From Streptomyces sp. 846.5 (GTDB lineage: Bacteria > Actinomycetota > Actinomycetes > Streptomycetales > Streptomycetaceae): a stretch of DNA of 64,000 nt. The translations under genes were made by a program, and so were the position numbers. This document shows positions 57,558 through 64,000 of the stretch, piece after piece. Location: NCBI RefSeq assembly GCF_004365705.1, contig NZ_SOBN01000001.1:5442001-5506000 (forward strand), given 5' to 3'. Each line of letters opens with the position of its first letter. The stretch's first letter is position 1. The notes below the pieces were generated by a model. That model worked only from the letters and a program-made list of their open reading frames with translations, was not told the DNA's origin and did no database searches.

Positions 57558-60500
57558 ATGCCACAGCAGGGCAAGTTCACGGACCGCGAAGAGGCACTCA
57601 GTGCGTTCGATGCACTGATAGCGCCGGACTCCCCTCATCGAGTCCTGGCCATCCATGGGTTGGCCGGGCAGGGGAAGACAACGTTTCTGAGGCACCTGAG
57701 GGACACTCGCCCGCACTGCGTTCTGGCGGACCTTGACGTCTCGGAGTCTTCCACCGGAGACCTGCTGCGGGTCAGTTTCGGAGTCATCGCGCGTGAAGTC
57801 GCCCTCTGGTCTCCCTGGTGGGCACGCCGCTACCGCCTGCGCCGCTTTCAACACGCCAGCATCCACGCCGCCGAGAACTTCGCGGCAACCGCGCCGTCCA
57901 GCCAGATCCTGATCCAGGCCACCCACGGCGGCATCACCAGCGACAACACGGTCACCGTCACGGGAGCCGACAGCCGGTCGGCCTACCGCGAATCCCTCAC
58001 CCAAGCACTCATCGACCTCGCCCGCGGAGCCGGACGCAAACCCTGCACACTGCTCATCGACACCACCGAAAGACTGCACCTCCTGGAGGAGTCCACTACA
58101 GAGCGCGGCAGCAGCGGATGGCTCACGACCAGTTTCCTGCCGCGTCTGACCGGGGCCCTGCCCGAACTGCGGGTCGTCTTGGCAGGGCGCGAACCGCTCG
58201 CACTGCCCCAGGCCTTGACCGTGGCTGACCCGGTCGAACTCACCGAGTGGCAGGACCGTCACACCCACGGCTATCTCGTATCGGCGGGCATCCGTGATGC
58301 CGCGATCGTCGCGCTGATCCAGCGGACCTGTCTGGGCGTGCCCGTGTGGGTGGCCATGGCGGCACAAGTCCTCGCCCAAACCCAGCAGACCCCAACACCG
58401 CTCACCGCCGAGCAACTCGCCCGGGAGATCAACGACCGGCCGGCCCAAGAATGGCTCCCCCGGCAATTCCTGACCCGCCTGCCCGAGGCCGAACAAGAAC
58501 GCATCCAAGCCGCCGCCGTCCTGCGCACAGTCACCGAAGACGCCCTCCGCAGCCTGCTACCCGAAGCAGCGTTCAGGAGCTCCTGGTTTCACTCCTTCGC
58601 CCAGTACTCCTTCATTCGCACGCGCCTGACGCTGGACGGAAGCACCGAACGCTACATCCACCAACTGGTCCGCACCGCACTGTTGGTCTACCTACATCAA
58701 GATCGCCGCACCTACACGGACGAACTCCACCACCGGGCCGCCGACCACTACCGACGCATCGACAACTTCCTAGAGGAGGCATACCACCGCTTCGCCATCG
58801 GCGACGCCTCCCTTGTGCCGGAGTGGAAAACACGCCTCGCCGACGCCGTCGAACGAACGGACCAAGCTGGCGCGCGCGCTCTGTGCGACATCGTCACCGC
58901 ACCCGAACTCATTCGTCGCGTCATCGATCGAATCCCCGACGTAGCAGCCCACGCAGTCCAACAGGCCGCCCGGGCATCAATGAACCTGACGCAACGACGA
59001 CTCTGGCTCACCCAGGCCCTGGAGATCTACCGCACCCTGGAGGACCGGCGCGGCCAGGCCGACACCCTGCGATCCCTCGGCGAAACCGCCCGGATGCGCG
59101 ACGAGTTGGTGGAGTCGAGAGACCTGCTCACCCAGGCCCTGGAGATCTACCGCACCCTGGAGGACCGGTCCGGTCAGGCCGACACCCTGCGATCCCTCGG
59201 CAACACCGCCCGGATGCGCGACGAGTGGGTGGAGGCGAGAGACCTGCTCACCCAGGCCCTGGAGATCTACCGCACCCTGGAGGACCGGTCCGGCCAGGCC
59301 GACACCCTGCAATCCCTCGGCGAAACCGCCCGGATGCGCGACGAGTTGGTGGAGGCGAGAGACCTGCTCACCCAGGCCCTGGAGATCTACCGCACCCTGG
59401 AGGACCGGTCCGGCCAGGCCAACACCCTGCGATCCCTCGGCAACACCGCCCGGATGCGCGATGAGTTGGTGGAGTCGAGAGACCTGCTCACCCAGGCCCT
59501 GGAGATCTACCGCACCCTGGAGGACCGGTTCGGCCAGGCCAACACCCTGCGATCCCTCGGCAACACCGCCCGGATGCGCGACGAGTGGGTGGAGGCGAGA
59601 GACCTGCTCACCCAGGCCCTGGAGATCTACCGCACCCTGGAGGACCGGCGCGGCCAGGCCAACACCCTGCAATCCCTCGGCAACACCGCCCGGATGCGCG
59701 ACGAGTTGGTGGAGTCGAGAGACCTGCTCACCCAGGCCCTGGAGATCTACCGCACCCTGGAGGACAGGTCCGGTCAGGCCGACACCCTGCAATCCCTCGG
59801 CAACACCGCCCGGATGCGCGACGAGTGGGTGGAGGCGAGAGACCTGCTCACCCAGGCCCTGGAGATCTACCGCACCCTGGAGGACAGGTCCGGCCAGGCC
59901 GACACCCTGCAATCCCTCGGCGAAACCGCCCGGATGCGCGACGAGTTGGTGGAGGCGAGAGACCTGCTCACCCAGGCCCTGGAGATCTACCGCACCCTGG
60001 AGGACCGGCGCGGCCAGGCCGACACCCTGCAATCCCTCGGCAACACCGCCCGGATGCGCGACGAGTTGGTGGAGGCGAGAGACCTGCTCACCCAGGCCCT
60101 GGAGATCTACCGCACCCTGGAGGACCGGTTCGGCCAGGCCTACATCCTGCAATCCCTCGGCGAAACCGCCCAGCAGCGCGATGAGTTGGTGGAGGCGAGA
60201 GACCTGCTCACCCAGGCCCTGGAGATCTACCGCACCCTGGAGGACCGGCGCGGCCAGGCCAACACCCTGCGATCCCTCGGCAACACCGCCCGGATGCGCA
60301 ACGAGGTGGTGGAGTCGACGGACCTCCTCATCCAGGCCCTGGAGATCTCCCGCACCCTGGAGGACCGGTTCGGCCAGGCCTACACCCTGCAAGCCCTCGG
60401 CAACACCGCCCACCAGCGCGGCCGTCTCGACGCTGCCGCGATCAACTTGACCCATGCGCAAGCGTTCTTTCGACAGCTTGGCGACCGTTCGGGTGATGCG

Positions 60501-60962
60501 TCTTGCCTGTGCTTGCTCGGAAAGGTCGCGGCGAGGCGCGGAGACACCGAAAGAGCTAACAGACAACTCACCCAGGCCCTGGAGATCTATCGCACCCTGG
60601 AGGACCGGCGCGGCCAGGCCGACACCCTGCAAGCCCTCGGCGAAACCGCCCTCCAGCGAGGTGAGCTGGTGGAGGCGAGGGACCTGCTCACCCAGGCCCT
60701 GGAGATCTACCGCATCCTGGAGAACCGGCTAGGCCAGGCCAACACCCTGTATGAACTCGGCAGTACTGCCCGAAAGGGCCGTGAGTTCAATCTCGCGGTC
60801 GACCTATGCGAGCAGGCGCTACCGCTGTACGAGATCGCAGCCCCGTGGATGGTCAAGCACGTACAGACGTTGCTGTGCGAGCTACGCACGCTCATAGCCG
60901 CGCAAGAAGTCGAGGAGGGCTTTGGACCCACGACCCCACCAGACGCACAGGCCACTGCCTGA
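57558..60962 (+). CDS. STAND-like P-loop NTPase with fifteen near-identical TPR repeats
   Basis: The 1134-residue protein starts at ATG 57558, with a G-rich ribosome site just upstream; ATG 57531 is an alternative. The NTPase (about 1-300) has Walker A AIHGLAGQGKTTFLRHLR, Walker B PCTLLIDTTERL and VVLAGREPLALPQA as sensor. A helical section (about 300-480) resembles the winged-helix/arm of STAND proteins. From about 484 to 1083 run fifteen 40-residue TPRs without a single indel, about eleven nearly identical. The C-terminus ends with a short helical cap. STAND-TPR proteins act as ligand-triggered switches in signalling or phage defence. The repeats point to recent expansion. The partner may be the divergent membrane protein. 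Confidence 0.8.
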   Translation: MPQQGKFTDREEALSAFDALIAPDSPHRVLAIHGLAGQGKTTFLRHLRDTRPHCVLADLDVSESSTGDLLRVSFGVIAREVALWSPWWARRYRLRRFQHASIHAAENFAATAPSSQILIQATHGGITSDNTVTVTGADSRSAYRESLTQALIDLARGAGRKPCTLLIDTTERLHLLEESTTERGSSGWLTTSFLPRLTGALPELRVVLAGREPLALPQALTVADPVELTEWQDRHTHGYLVSAGIRDAAIVALIQRTCLGVPVWVAMAAQVLAQTQQTPTPLTAEQLAREINDRPAQEWLPRQFLTRLPEAEQERIQAAAVLRTVTEDALRSLLPEAAFRSSWFHSFAQYSFIRTRLTLDGSTERYIHQLVRTALLVYLHQDRRTYTDELHHRAADHYRRIDNFLEEAYHRFAIGDASLVPEWKTRLADAVERTDQAGARALCDIVTAPELIRRVIDRIPDVAAHAVQQAARASMNLTQRRLWLTQALEIYRTLEDRRGQADTLRSLGETARMRDELVESRDLLTQALEIYRTLEDRSGQADTLRSLGNTARMRDEWVEARDLLTQALEIYRTLEDRSGQADTLQSLGETARMRDELVEARDLLTQALEIYRTLEDRSGQANTLRSLGNTARMRDELVESRDLLTQALEIYRTLEDRFGQANTLRSLGNTARMRDEWVEARDLLTQALEIYRTLEDRRGQANTLQSLGNTARMRDELVESRDLLTQALEIYRTLEDRSGQADTLQSLGNTARMRDEWVEARDLLTQALEIYRTLEDRSGQADTLQSLGETARMRDELVEARDLLTQALEIYRTLEDRRGQADTLQSLGNTARMRDELVEARDLLTQALEIYRTLEDRFGQAYILQSLGETAQQRDELVEARDLLTQALEIYRTLEDRRGQANTLRSLGNTARMRNEVVESTDLLIQALEISRTLEDRFGQAYTLQALGNTAHQRGRLDAAAINLTHAQAFFRQLGDRSGDASCLCLLGKVAARRGDTERANRQLTQALEIYRTLEDRRGQADTLQALGETALQRGELVEARDLLTQALEIYRILENRLGQANTLYELGSTARKGREFNLAVDLCEQALPLYEIAAPWMVKHVQTLLCELRTLIAAQEVEEGFGPTTPPDAQATA
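59007..60806 (+). repeat. Fifteen in-frame 120-bp tandem repeats
   Basis: Units start at 59007 and every 120 bases to 60687, in perfect register. Units 1-11 are almost identical in DNA; units 12, 13 and 15 are more diverged and 14 is intermediate. Among the similar units variation is confined to about six codons: Arg/Ser/Phe after EDR, Asp/Asn/Tyr after QA, Arg/Gln, Glu/Asn, Leu/Trp, and Ser/Ala. Trp in the fifth site always goes with Ala in the sixth. Confidence 0.95.
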
Positions 60963-61251
60963 GGTGTCGCGTATCTTCTCTACTTCCTCAAGGGCGGCGC
61001 TGCGCGCCGCCGGGCGACCCTTGCCGCCCCGGCCGGGCATGCGGCCTCCGGCCGGTCCCGGCCGGACGGCCGGGCCGCCCTATGCGCAGCAGCCACCGGG
61101 AACATGAGGCCGACGAGCACCCACCAGAGGCTGTGACCCCTGGCGCAGTCGGCGGGGTAGCAGGCGGACGACGCCTCCGGCGGGGGCGCTCCGGCTCCGG
61201 GACGGCCACGGCCCGGACCGCGTGCCCGGGTAGTGGATGGCTGGCGTAGGT
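60963..61251. other. Non-coding, GC-rich segment before the nested inverted repeat
   Basis: No credible gene is seen. The first 120 bases contain several overlapping CCGGCC-type palindromic words (around 61035-61075), so strong RNA or DNA structure is likely. Together with 61252-61402 this makes a 530-base non-coding block inside the element. Confidence 0.4.
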
Positions 61252-61402
61252 GCTGCCGTCCCGCCTGCCGTCGACCCAGGCAAAACCGAGCAGCCTTGCC
61301 CCCGGGTGTCCAGGTCGGTCGTCCAGTGGGGCGCTCCACCTGGACACCCGGGGGCAAGCCCGCTCCACTGACGTGTGGGTCGACGGCAGACGGGACGGCA
61401 GC
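61252..61402. repeat. Nested long inverted repeat; possible replication or transfer origin
   Basis: Outer arms of 27 bases (61252-61278 and 61376-61402) match at 26 positions; they begin GCTGCCGTCCCG and end GTCGACCCA. Inner arms of 21 bases (61295-61315 and 61338-61358), starting CTTGCCCCCGGG, match perfectly around a 22-base loop. The whole could fold as one 151-base hairpin with two bulged internal segments of 16-17 bases. It lies in a non-coding block of a Rep/TraB-bearing element, where a double- or single-strand origin or a clt transfer locus is expected. It could also be a remnant of a small mobile repeat. Confidence 0.75.
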
Positions 61403-61494
61403 GGGCACCGTCGTGGTACCTGCGGAGCACGGGCCCGCGCTACTTCGGCCGGCTGTCCGCGCCAGATCACCCCCGCGCAGGCCGTTCCCCCAGC

Positions 61495-61815
61495 TCAGGC
61501 CGCACCTTGACCGTCTTCCCCGTACTGCTGCCGGGCCTGCTCTGCCAGCTGCTCCAGCACCGTCGTCACCTTGCGGGCACCCATCTCATTGGCGACGATC
61601 CGCACCCAGCCGTTGCCCTGCGCGTCGGTGTCCGCAACCGCCCGGAATTCCCACGGCCAGATCTTCAGCCGCTTGAGCGCGGCGTTCAAGTCGTCCGCCG
61701 CGTCTTTGGCCGTCCGCCACCCAGCGGCGTAGTCCACACCGGGTATCCACGCCCACGACTGCGGATCCAGGTCCTCCGGGAACCCCTCGAACCCCTCAGA
61801 GGTTTCGTCCAACAC
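61495..61815 (-). CDS. Hypothetical acidic protein
   Basis: I do not recognise this 106-residue protein. GTG 61815 is the start. It is acidic and Trp-rich (SWAWIPGVDYAAGWRTAKDA, LKIWPWEFRAVADTD), with a helical C-terminus (KVTTVLEQLAEQARQQYGE). No membrane segment or catalytic motif is visible. It may be element cargo. Two further leftward hypothetical genes follow the same orientation to its right. Confidence 0.5.
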   Translation of the reverse strand: MLDETSEGFEGFPEDLDPQSWAWIPGVDYAAGWRTAKDAADDLNAALKRLKIWPWEFRAVADTDAQGNGWVRIVANEMGARKVTTVLEQLAEQARQQYGEDGQGAA

Positions 61816-61985
61816 CGCGCTATCAGCCCCTTCCCAGGCATCTGACGATCAGGTGCGGTGCCTGCGGGACCAGCGGGCGAGCGGACATGTCAGAGCACCC
61901 GGGTACCATCGGCACCGGGTTCACACCCACCGGACCACCCCACCGCCTCCAAGCTCAGGGGTGGTCCGGTTCCTCATCAGCCTTG

Positions 61986-62423
61986 CTACTGGGCGGCTCC
62001 TAGCCCCCCGGGGGACCAGGGGATAGGAGCCACCCGCCACGCGTGGTCAGGTGACGCACCGCCAGGCGTGGGGTCCATGGGCGCTGGGCTGGTCGGTCGG
62101 GCCGTCAGCACGTAGCGCGTGTTGTCTTCAAAGACGCTCAGCGCGTACAGCTCACCGGCCGCCAGCGCGGACATCGCCCGCTGCATCTCGTCAGCGTCGT
62201 TAAGCCACCCGAACACCGGCCGGGCATTGCCAAGATCAAGCTGATCAGCCAGATCGAGAGCGCGCCCGCGCAGCCACCGCAGCGCCAACCGGGGTGATCC
62301 GGCCGGATGCGATCCCAGCCAGAAGACCCGGTCATGCCCCGGGCACAGGGCAACGGCCTCGCACCAGTACCCGAGCCGCAGGTGCGACTCATGCAGCACG
62401 TGCACGTCATCGAGCGTCAGCAC
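61986..62423 (-). CDS. Hypothetical protein
   Basis: I do not recognise this 145-residue protein. It starts at GTG 62423 (MLTLDDVHVLHESHLRLGYW). A segment CPGHDRVFWLGSHPAGSPRL and a later AAGELYALSVFEDNTRYVLT look like a small mixed alpha/beta domain. The C-terminus is Pro-rich and probably disordered. There is no export signal. Confidence 0.5.
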   Translation of the reverse strand: MLTLDDVHVLHESHLRLGYWCEAVALCPGHDRVFWLGSHPAGSPRLALRWLRGRALDLADQLDLGNARPVFGWLNDADEMQRAMSALAAGELYALSVFEDNTRYVLTARPTSPAPMDPTPGGASPDHAWRVAPIPWSPGGLGAAQ

Positions 62424-62507
62424 GAGCGGCCCCCGAGGAGGTGCAGCGGGATGCGGCGCGACGCCGGGCCTCGATCCGTTCCGGGAAAGCCGATGGGAGA
62501 CATGTGT

Positions 62508-62963
62508 TCACATCCAACCCATGTGCTGGCTACGGAAGTTGGCCTCGCTGACGCGACCTGACAACTTCTCACGCTCGGTCGTCGAACGCACGTGCGCGGG
62601 CATCGCCTCCCACTCCTCACCGAAGCCGGAAGCAGGGCGCAAGTACAGGCGACCATCGCGCACGTCCGTCACAACGGCAGTGCGGTCCGTCCGCGTGTCA
62701 ACAACCCAGGCCCCGACTTCAGGTACCTGCGGATGCTCCCCGGCCATCGCAATCTCCCTCTCCCGCAAGGCTTCAGCTACCACCCCGCTGCCGTGCTGCC
62801 TGGCATCGAAGGCGGCAGTGAAGCTGTCCCAACCGAGCAACTCCCCACCCCCATCACGGAGCCCTTCACCGCTGATCGTGAGCCGCCATAGCATTGCCGG
62901 GCGATCCCAAACGATCTCGACCGGAGGGGAGAGTGACGGCTCCTTCCACAGAGCGGAGCTCAT
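62508..62963 (-). CDS. Hypothetical protein divergent from an XRE regulator
   Basis: The 151-residue product starts at ATG 62963 (MSSALWKEPSLSPPVEIVWD); the longer upstream frame is Arg-rich and unconserved. It contains AMLWRLTISGEGLRDGGGEL, GAWVVDTRTDRTAVVTDVRD and GRLYLRPASGFGEEWEAMPA, the last two resembling a small SH3-like barrel common in Streptomyces hypothetical proteins. It is read leftward from the same control region as the XRE gene at 63196, so that regulator may control it. Confidence 0.55.
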   Translation of the reverse strand: MSSALWKEPSLSPPVEIVWDRPAMLWRLTISGEGLRDGGGELLGWDSFTAAFDARQHGSGVVAEALREREIAMAGEHPQVPEVGAWVVDTRTDRTAVVTDVRDGRLYLRPASGFGEEWEAMPAHVRSTTEREKLSGRVSEANFRSQHMGWM

Positions 62964-63107
62964 GACGGACCTCCGCAACCACTCCACGTATCTGTCTCGA
63001 CGGCTTGCATGCGCACCAACCTGTCGCCGGTCTCCGGTTTGCCAACGACCCTGTAGGTCCCGGCTCCTCCAGGGTCCCCAACGTGAACACGATCCAGAAC
63101 GCCGAGC

Positions 63108-63155
63108 GGGGTACCCCACCGACCGAAACGGGGTACCCCTGGCCAGTTACTGGCC
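63108..63155. promoter_or_regulatory. Operator cluster before the XRE regulator
   Basis: Two copies of the perfect palindrome GGGGTACCCC lie at 63108-63117 and 63130-63139, 22 bases apart. GGCCAGTTACTGGCC, a perfect 7-base-arm inverted repeat, follows at 63141-63155. Placed between divergent genes, they are likely binding sites for the XRE protein or a partner. Confidence 0.6.
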
Positions 63156-63195
63156 CTAACCTGGAGTGACGTTGAGACCGATCACGGGGAAGTCA

Positions 63196-64000
63196 ATGAG
63201 CAGCCGAGAAACTCGCCGGGCCAGCTATCCCCTGACGATTTCTGACCAACTGCTCAACAGTCCGGCGATGCAGAGCGCATGCCAGTCCCGCGACGTCCAA
63301 GAGATCTTTCGACTCGTCAACCGCCGTGCAGGCGGGAGCTACGCGGACATCGCCGCCGCAGTGGGCAAGATCAGCAGCGCCCGCGTGGGAGACACCATCC
63401 GGGGCGTGCGCAAGATTCGCGGCGCTGTCGTAATCGCCCGGATCGCCGACGGCTTCGGCATCCCCGGACAGTTGCTGGGAATCCCTACCCGGAGCTGGGA
63501 AGAGACCACCCCCAGCGGACCTCCAGAGGACCGGCCAGCCAATCCCGGGCTTGATACCGCCGTTCGCGACTTCGAGACATGGGAAGTGGTCGACACACTC
63601 ACCCGTTCTTCGATCAGCGGCGAGGCGCTGCTCCACCTTGAAGCCGCCGTATACCGAAATGCCACGCTCTATCCCGCGTCTCCTCCAGGTGAGCTGATGC
63701 CCTCGATGCTCAAGCAGATCACCAAGATTCGCGAGTCACTCGACCACCCTCAGCCCGTACGCGTGCGACGGAAGTGCGTGCAACTCCTGGGCGTCCTCTC
63801 CGGACTCGCAGGCAATGCCTTCCTGGACCTTGGCGACTCGGGACAGTCCACAGCGCTCTACCACCTCGGCCGGCTCGCCGCCGACGAGGCCGAGGACGAC
63901 GCGTTGTCGGCATGGCTCCTCACCCTCCAGAGCATCGGCCCGTACTTCTCCCAGACCCCGCACCAGGCCGTCGAGCTGCTCGGACATGCCGCGAGTCTCG
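63196..64000 (+). CDS. XRE-type transcriptional regulator with helical C-terminal domain (incomplete)
   Basis: The frame opens at ATG 63196 (MSSRETRRASYPLTISDQLL) and stays open to the window edge (268 codons). An N-terminal helix-turn-helix of the Streptomyces XRE kind is visible: VQEIFRLVNRRAGGSYADIA, AAVGKISSARVGDTIRGVRK, IADGFGIPGQLLGI. From about residue 120 on, the sequence is helical and TPR-like (ALLHLEAAVYRNATLYPASP, ALYHLGRLAADEAEDDALSA, WLLTLQSIGPYFSQTPHQAV), as in regulators that sense peptides or small signals. The C-terminus is outside the window. It probably regulates the divergent gene at 62508-62963. Confidence 0.75.
   Translation, partial: MSSRETRRASYPLTISDQLLNSPAMQSACQSRDVQEIFRLVNRRAGGSYADIAAAVGKISSARVGDTIRGVRKIRGAVVIARIADGFGIPGQLLGIPTRSWEETTPSGPPEDRPANPGLDTAVRDFETWEVVDTLTRSSISGEALLHLEAAVYRNATLYPASPPGELMPSMLKQITKIRESLDHPQPVRVRRKCVQLLGVLSGLAGNAFLDLGDSGQSTALYHLGRLAADEAEDDALSAWLLTLQSIGPYFSQTPHQAVELLGHAASL

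Noticed and set aside
58977-60632. A 551-codon minus-strand repeat protein (VAHPGGVAEGLQGVGLA repeats)
   Set aside because: It is the antisense reading of the TPR repeats; periodicity comes from the plus-strand gene.
59007-60806. CRISPR-like array
   Set aside because: The repeats are 120 bp, contiguous, in frame and encode TPR helices; there are no unique spacers and no cas genes.

Overview
The window is GC-rich DNA with actinomycete gene style: GTG and TTG starts, ATGA and GTGA overlaps, a SARP/AfsR regulator, a Ser/Thr kinase, a class-E-type sortase substrate, a LacI-controlled sugar cluster and an actinomycete integrative element. It most resembles a member of the Streptomycetaceae (Streptomyces, Kitasatospora or Streptacidiphilus). 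This assignment is inferred from gene content only.

Layout. (1) 1-8979 is a scarred accessory region. It holds nested IS transposases with recognisable terminal inverted repeats, a VapBC pair, remnants of a sugar nucleotidyltransferase and of a CusA-type efflux pump, an acid phosphatase, a sortase-anchored surface protein and a DUF4291 gene pair. It ends at a 50-base 3' half of a tRNA-Lys(CUU) gene, which looks like the right-hand attachment scar of an old integrative element. (2) 9257-14616 holds secreted and hypothetical proteins, including a large beta-helix/PKD protein and a leucine-rich-repeat protein. (3) 14777-19106 is a three-gene sugar or polyol catabolic operon with a divergent LacI regulator and a 14-bp palindromic operator between them. 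(4) 19233-21378 is a small modification locus: an E1-like (ThiF/MccB-type) adenylyltransferase with an N-terminal PqqD-like domain, a 64-residue peptide ending in Asn, and a DUF6879 protein. (5) 21798-27731 holds an XRE-ImmA/PIN module, an acetyltransferase, a DinB protein, a secreted arabinofuranosidase-like enzyme with a CBM2 module and a Phd/VapC pair. (6) 27740-38698 holds a Ser/Thr kinase split by an apparent frameshift, a haloalkane dehalogenase coupled to a sigma factor, an AfsR-type regulator, an Rpf-like protein, an SNF2 helicase and a membrane protein. (7) 38889-49664 holds proS, a methyltransferase, argS, parB and parA, a cyclophilin, and a GAF regulator followed by aldehyde dehydrogenase and DUF779.

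(8) From about 50448 to the right edge lies an integrative element inserted in, and truncating, an F420-dependent LLM oxidoreductase gene. It carries a large serine integrase, a compact leftward operon (SCO3933-like protein, small protein, TraB/FtsK translocase, SpdB-like membrane protein, zinc-finger peptide, RepSA-type initiator, small terminal ORF), a divergent GntR (KorSA-like) regulator with repeated operator motifs, and cargo. The cargo includes a 1134-residue P-loop/TPR protein with fifteen in-register 120-bp repeats, a divergent two-TM protein with a beta-motif tail, and a nested 151-bp inverted repeat that could be a replication or transfer site. The right end of the element is outside the window.

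The best candidates for undescribed biology are the E1-like/peptide locus at 19.2-21.4 kb and the STAND-TPR plus membrane-protein pair at 57.0-61.0 kb.
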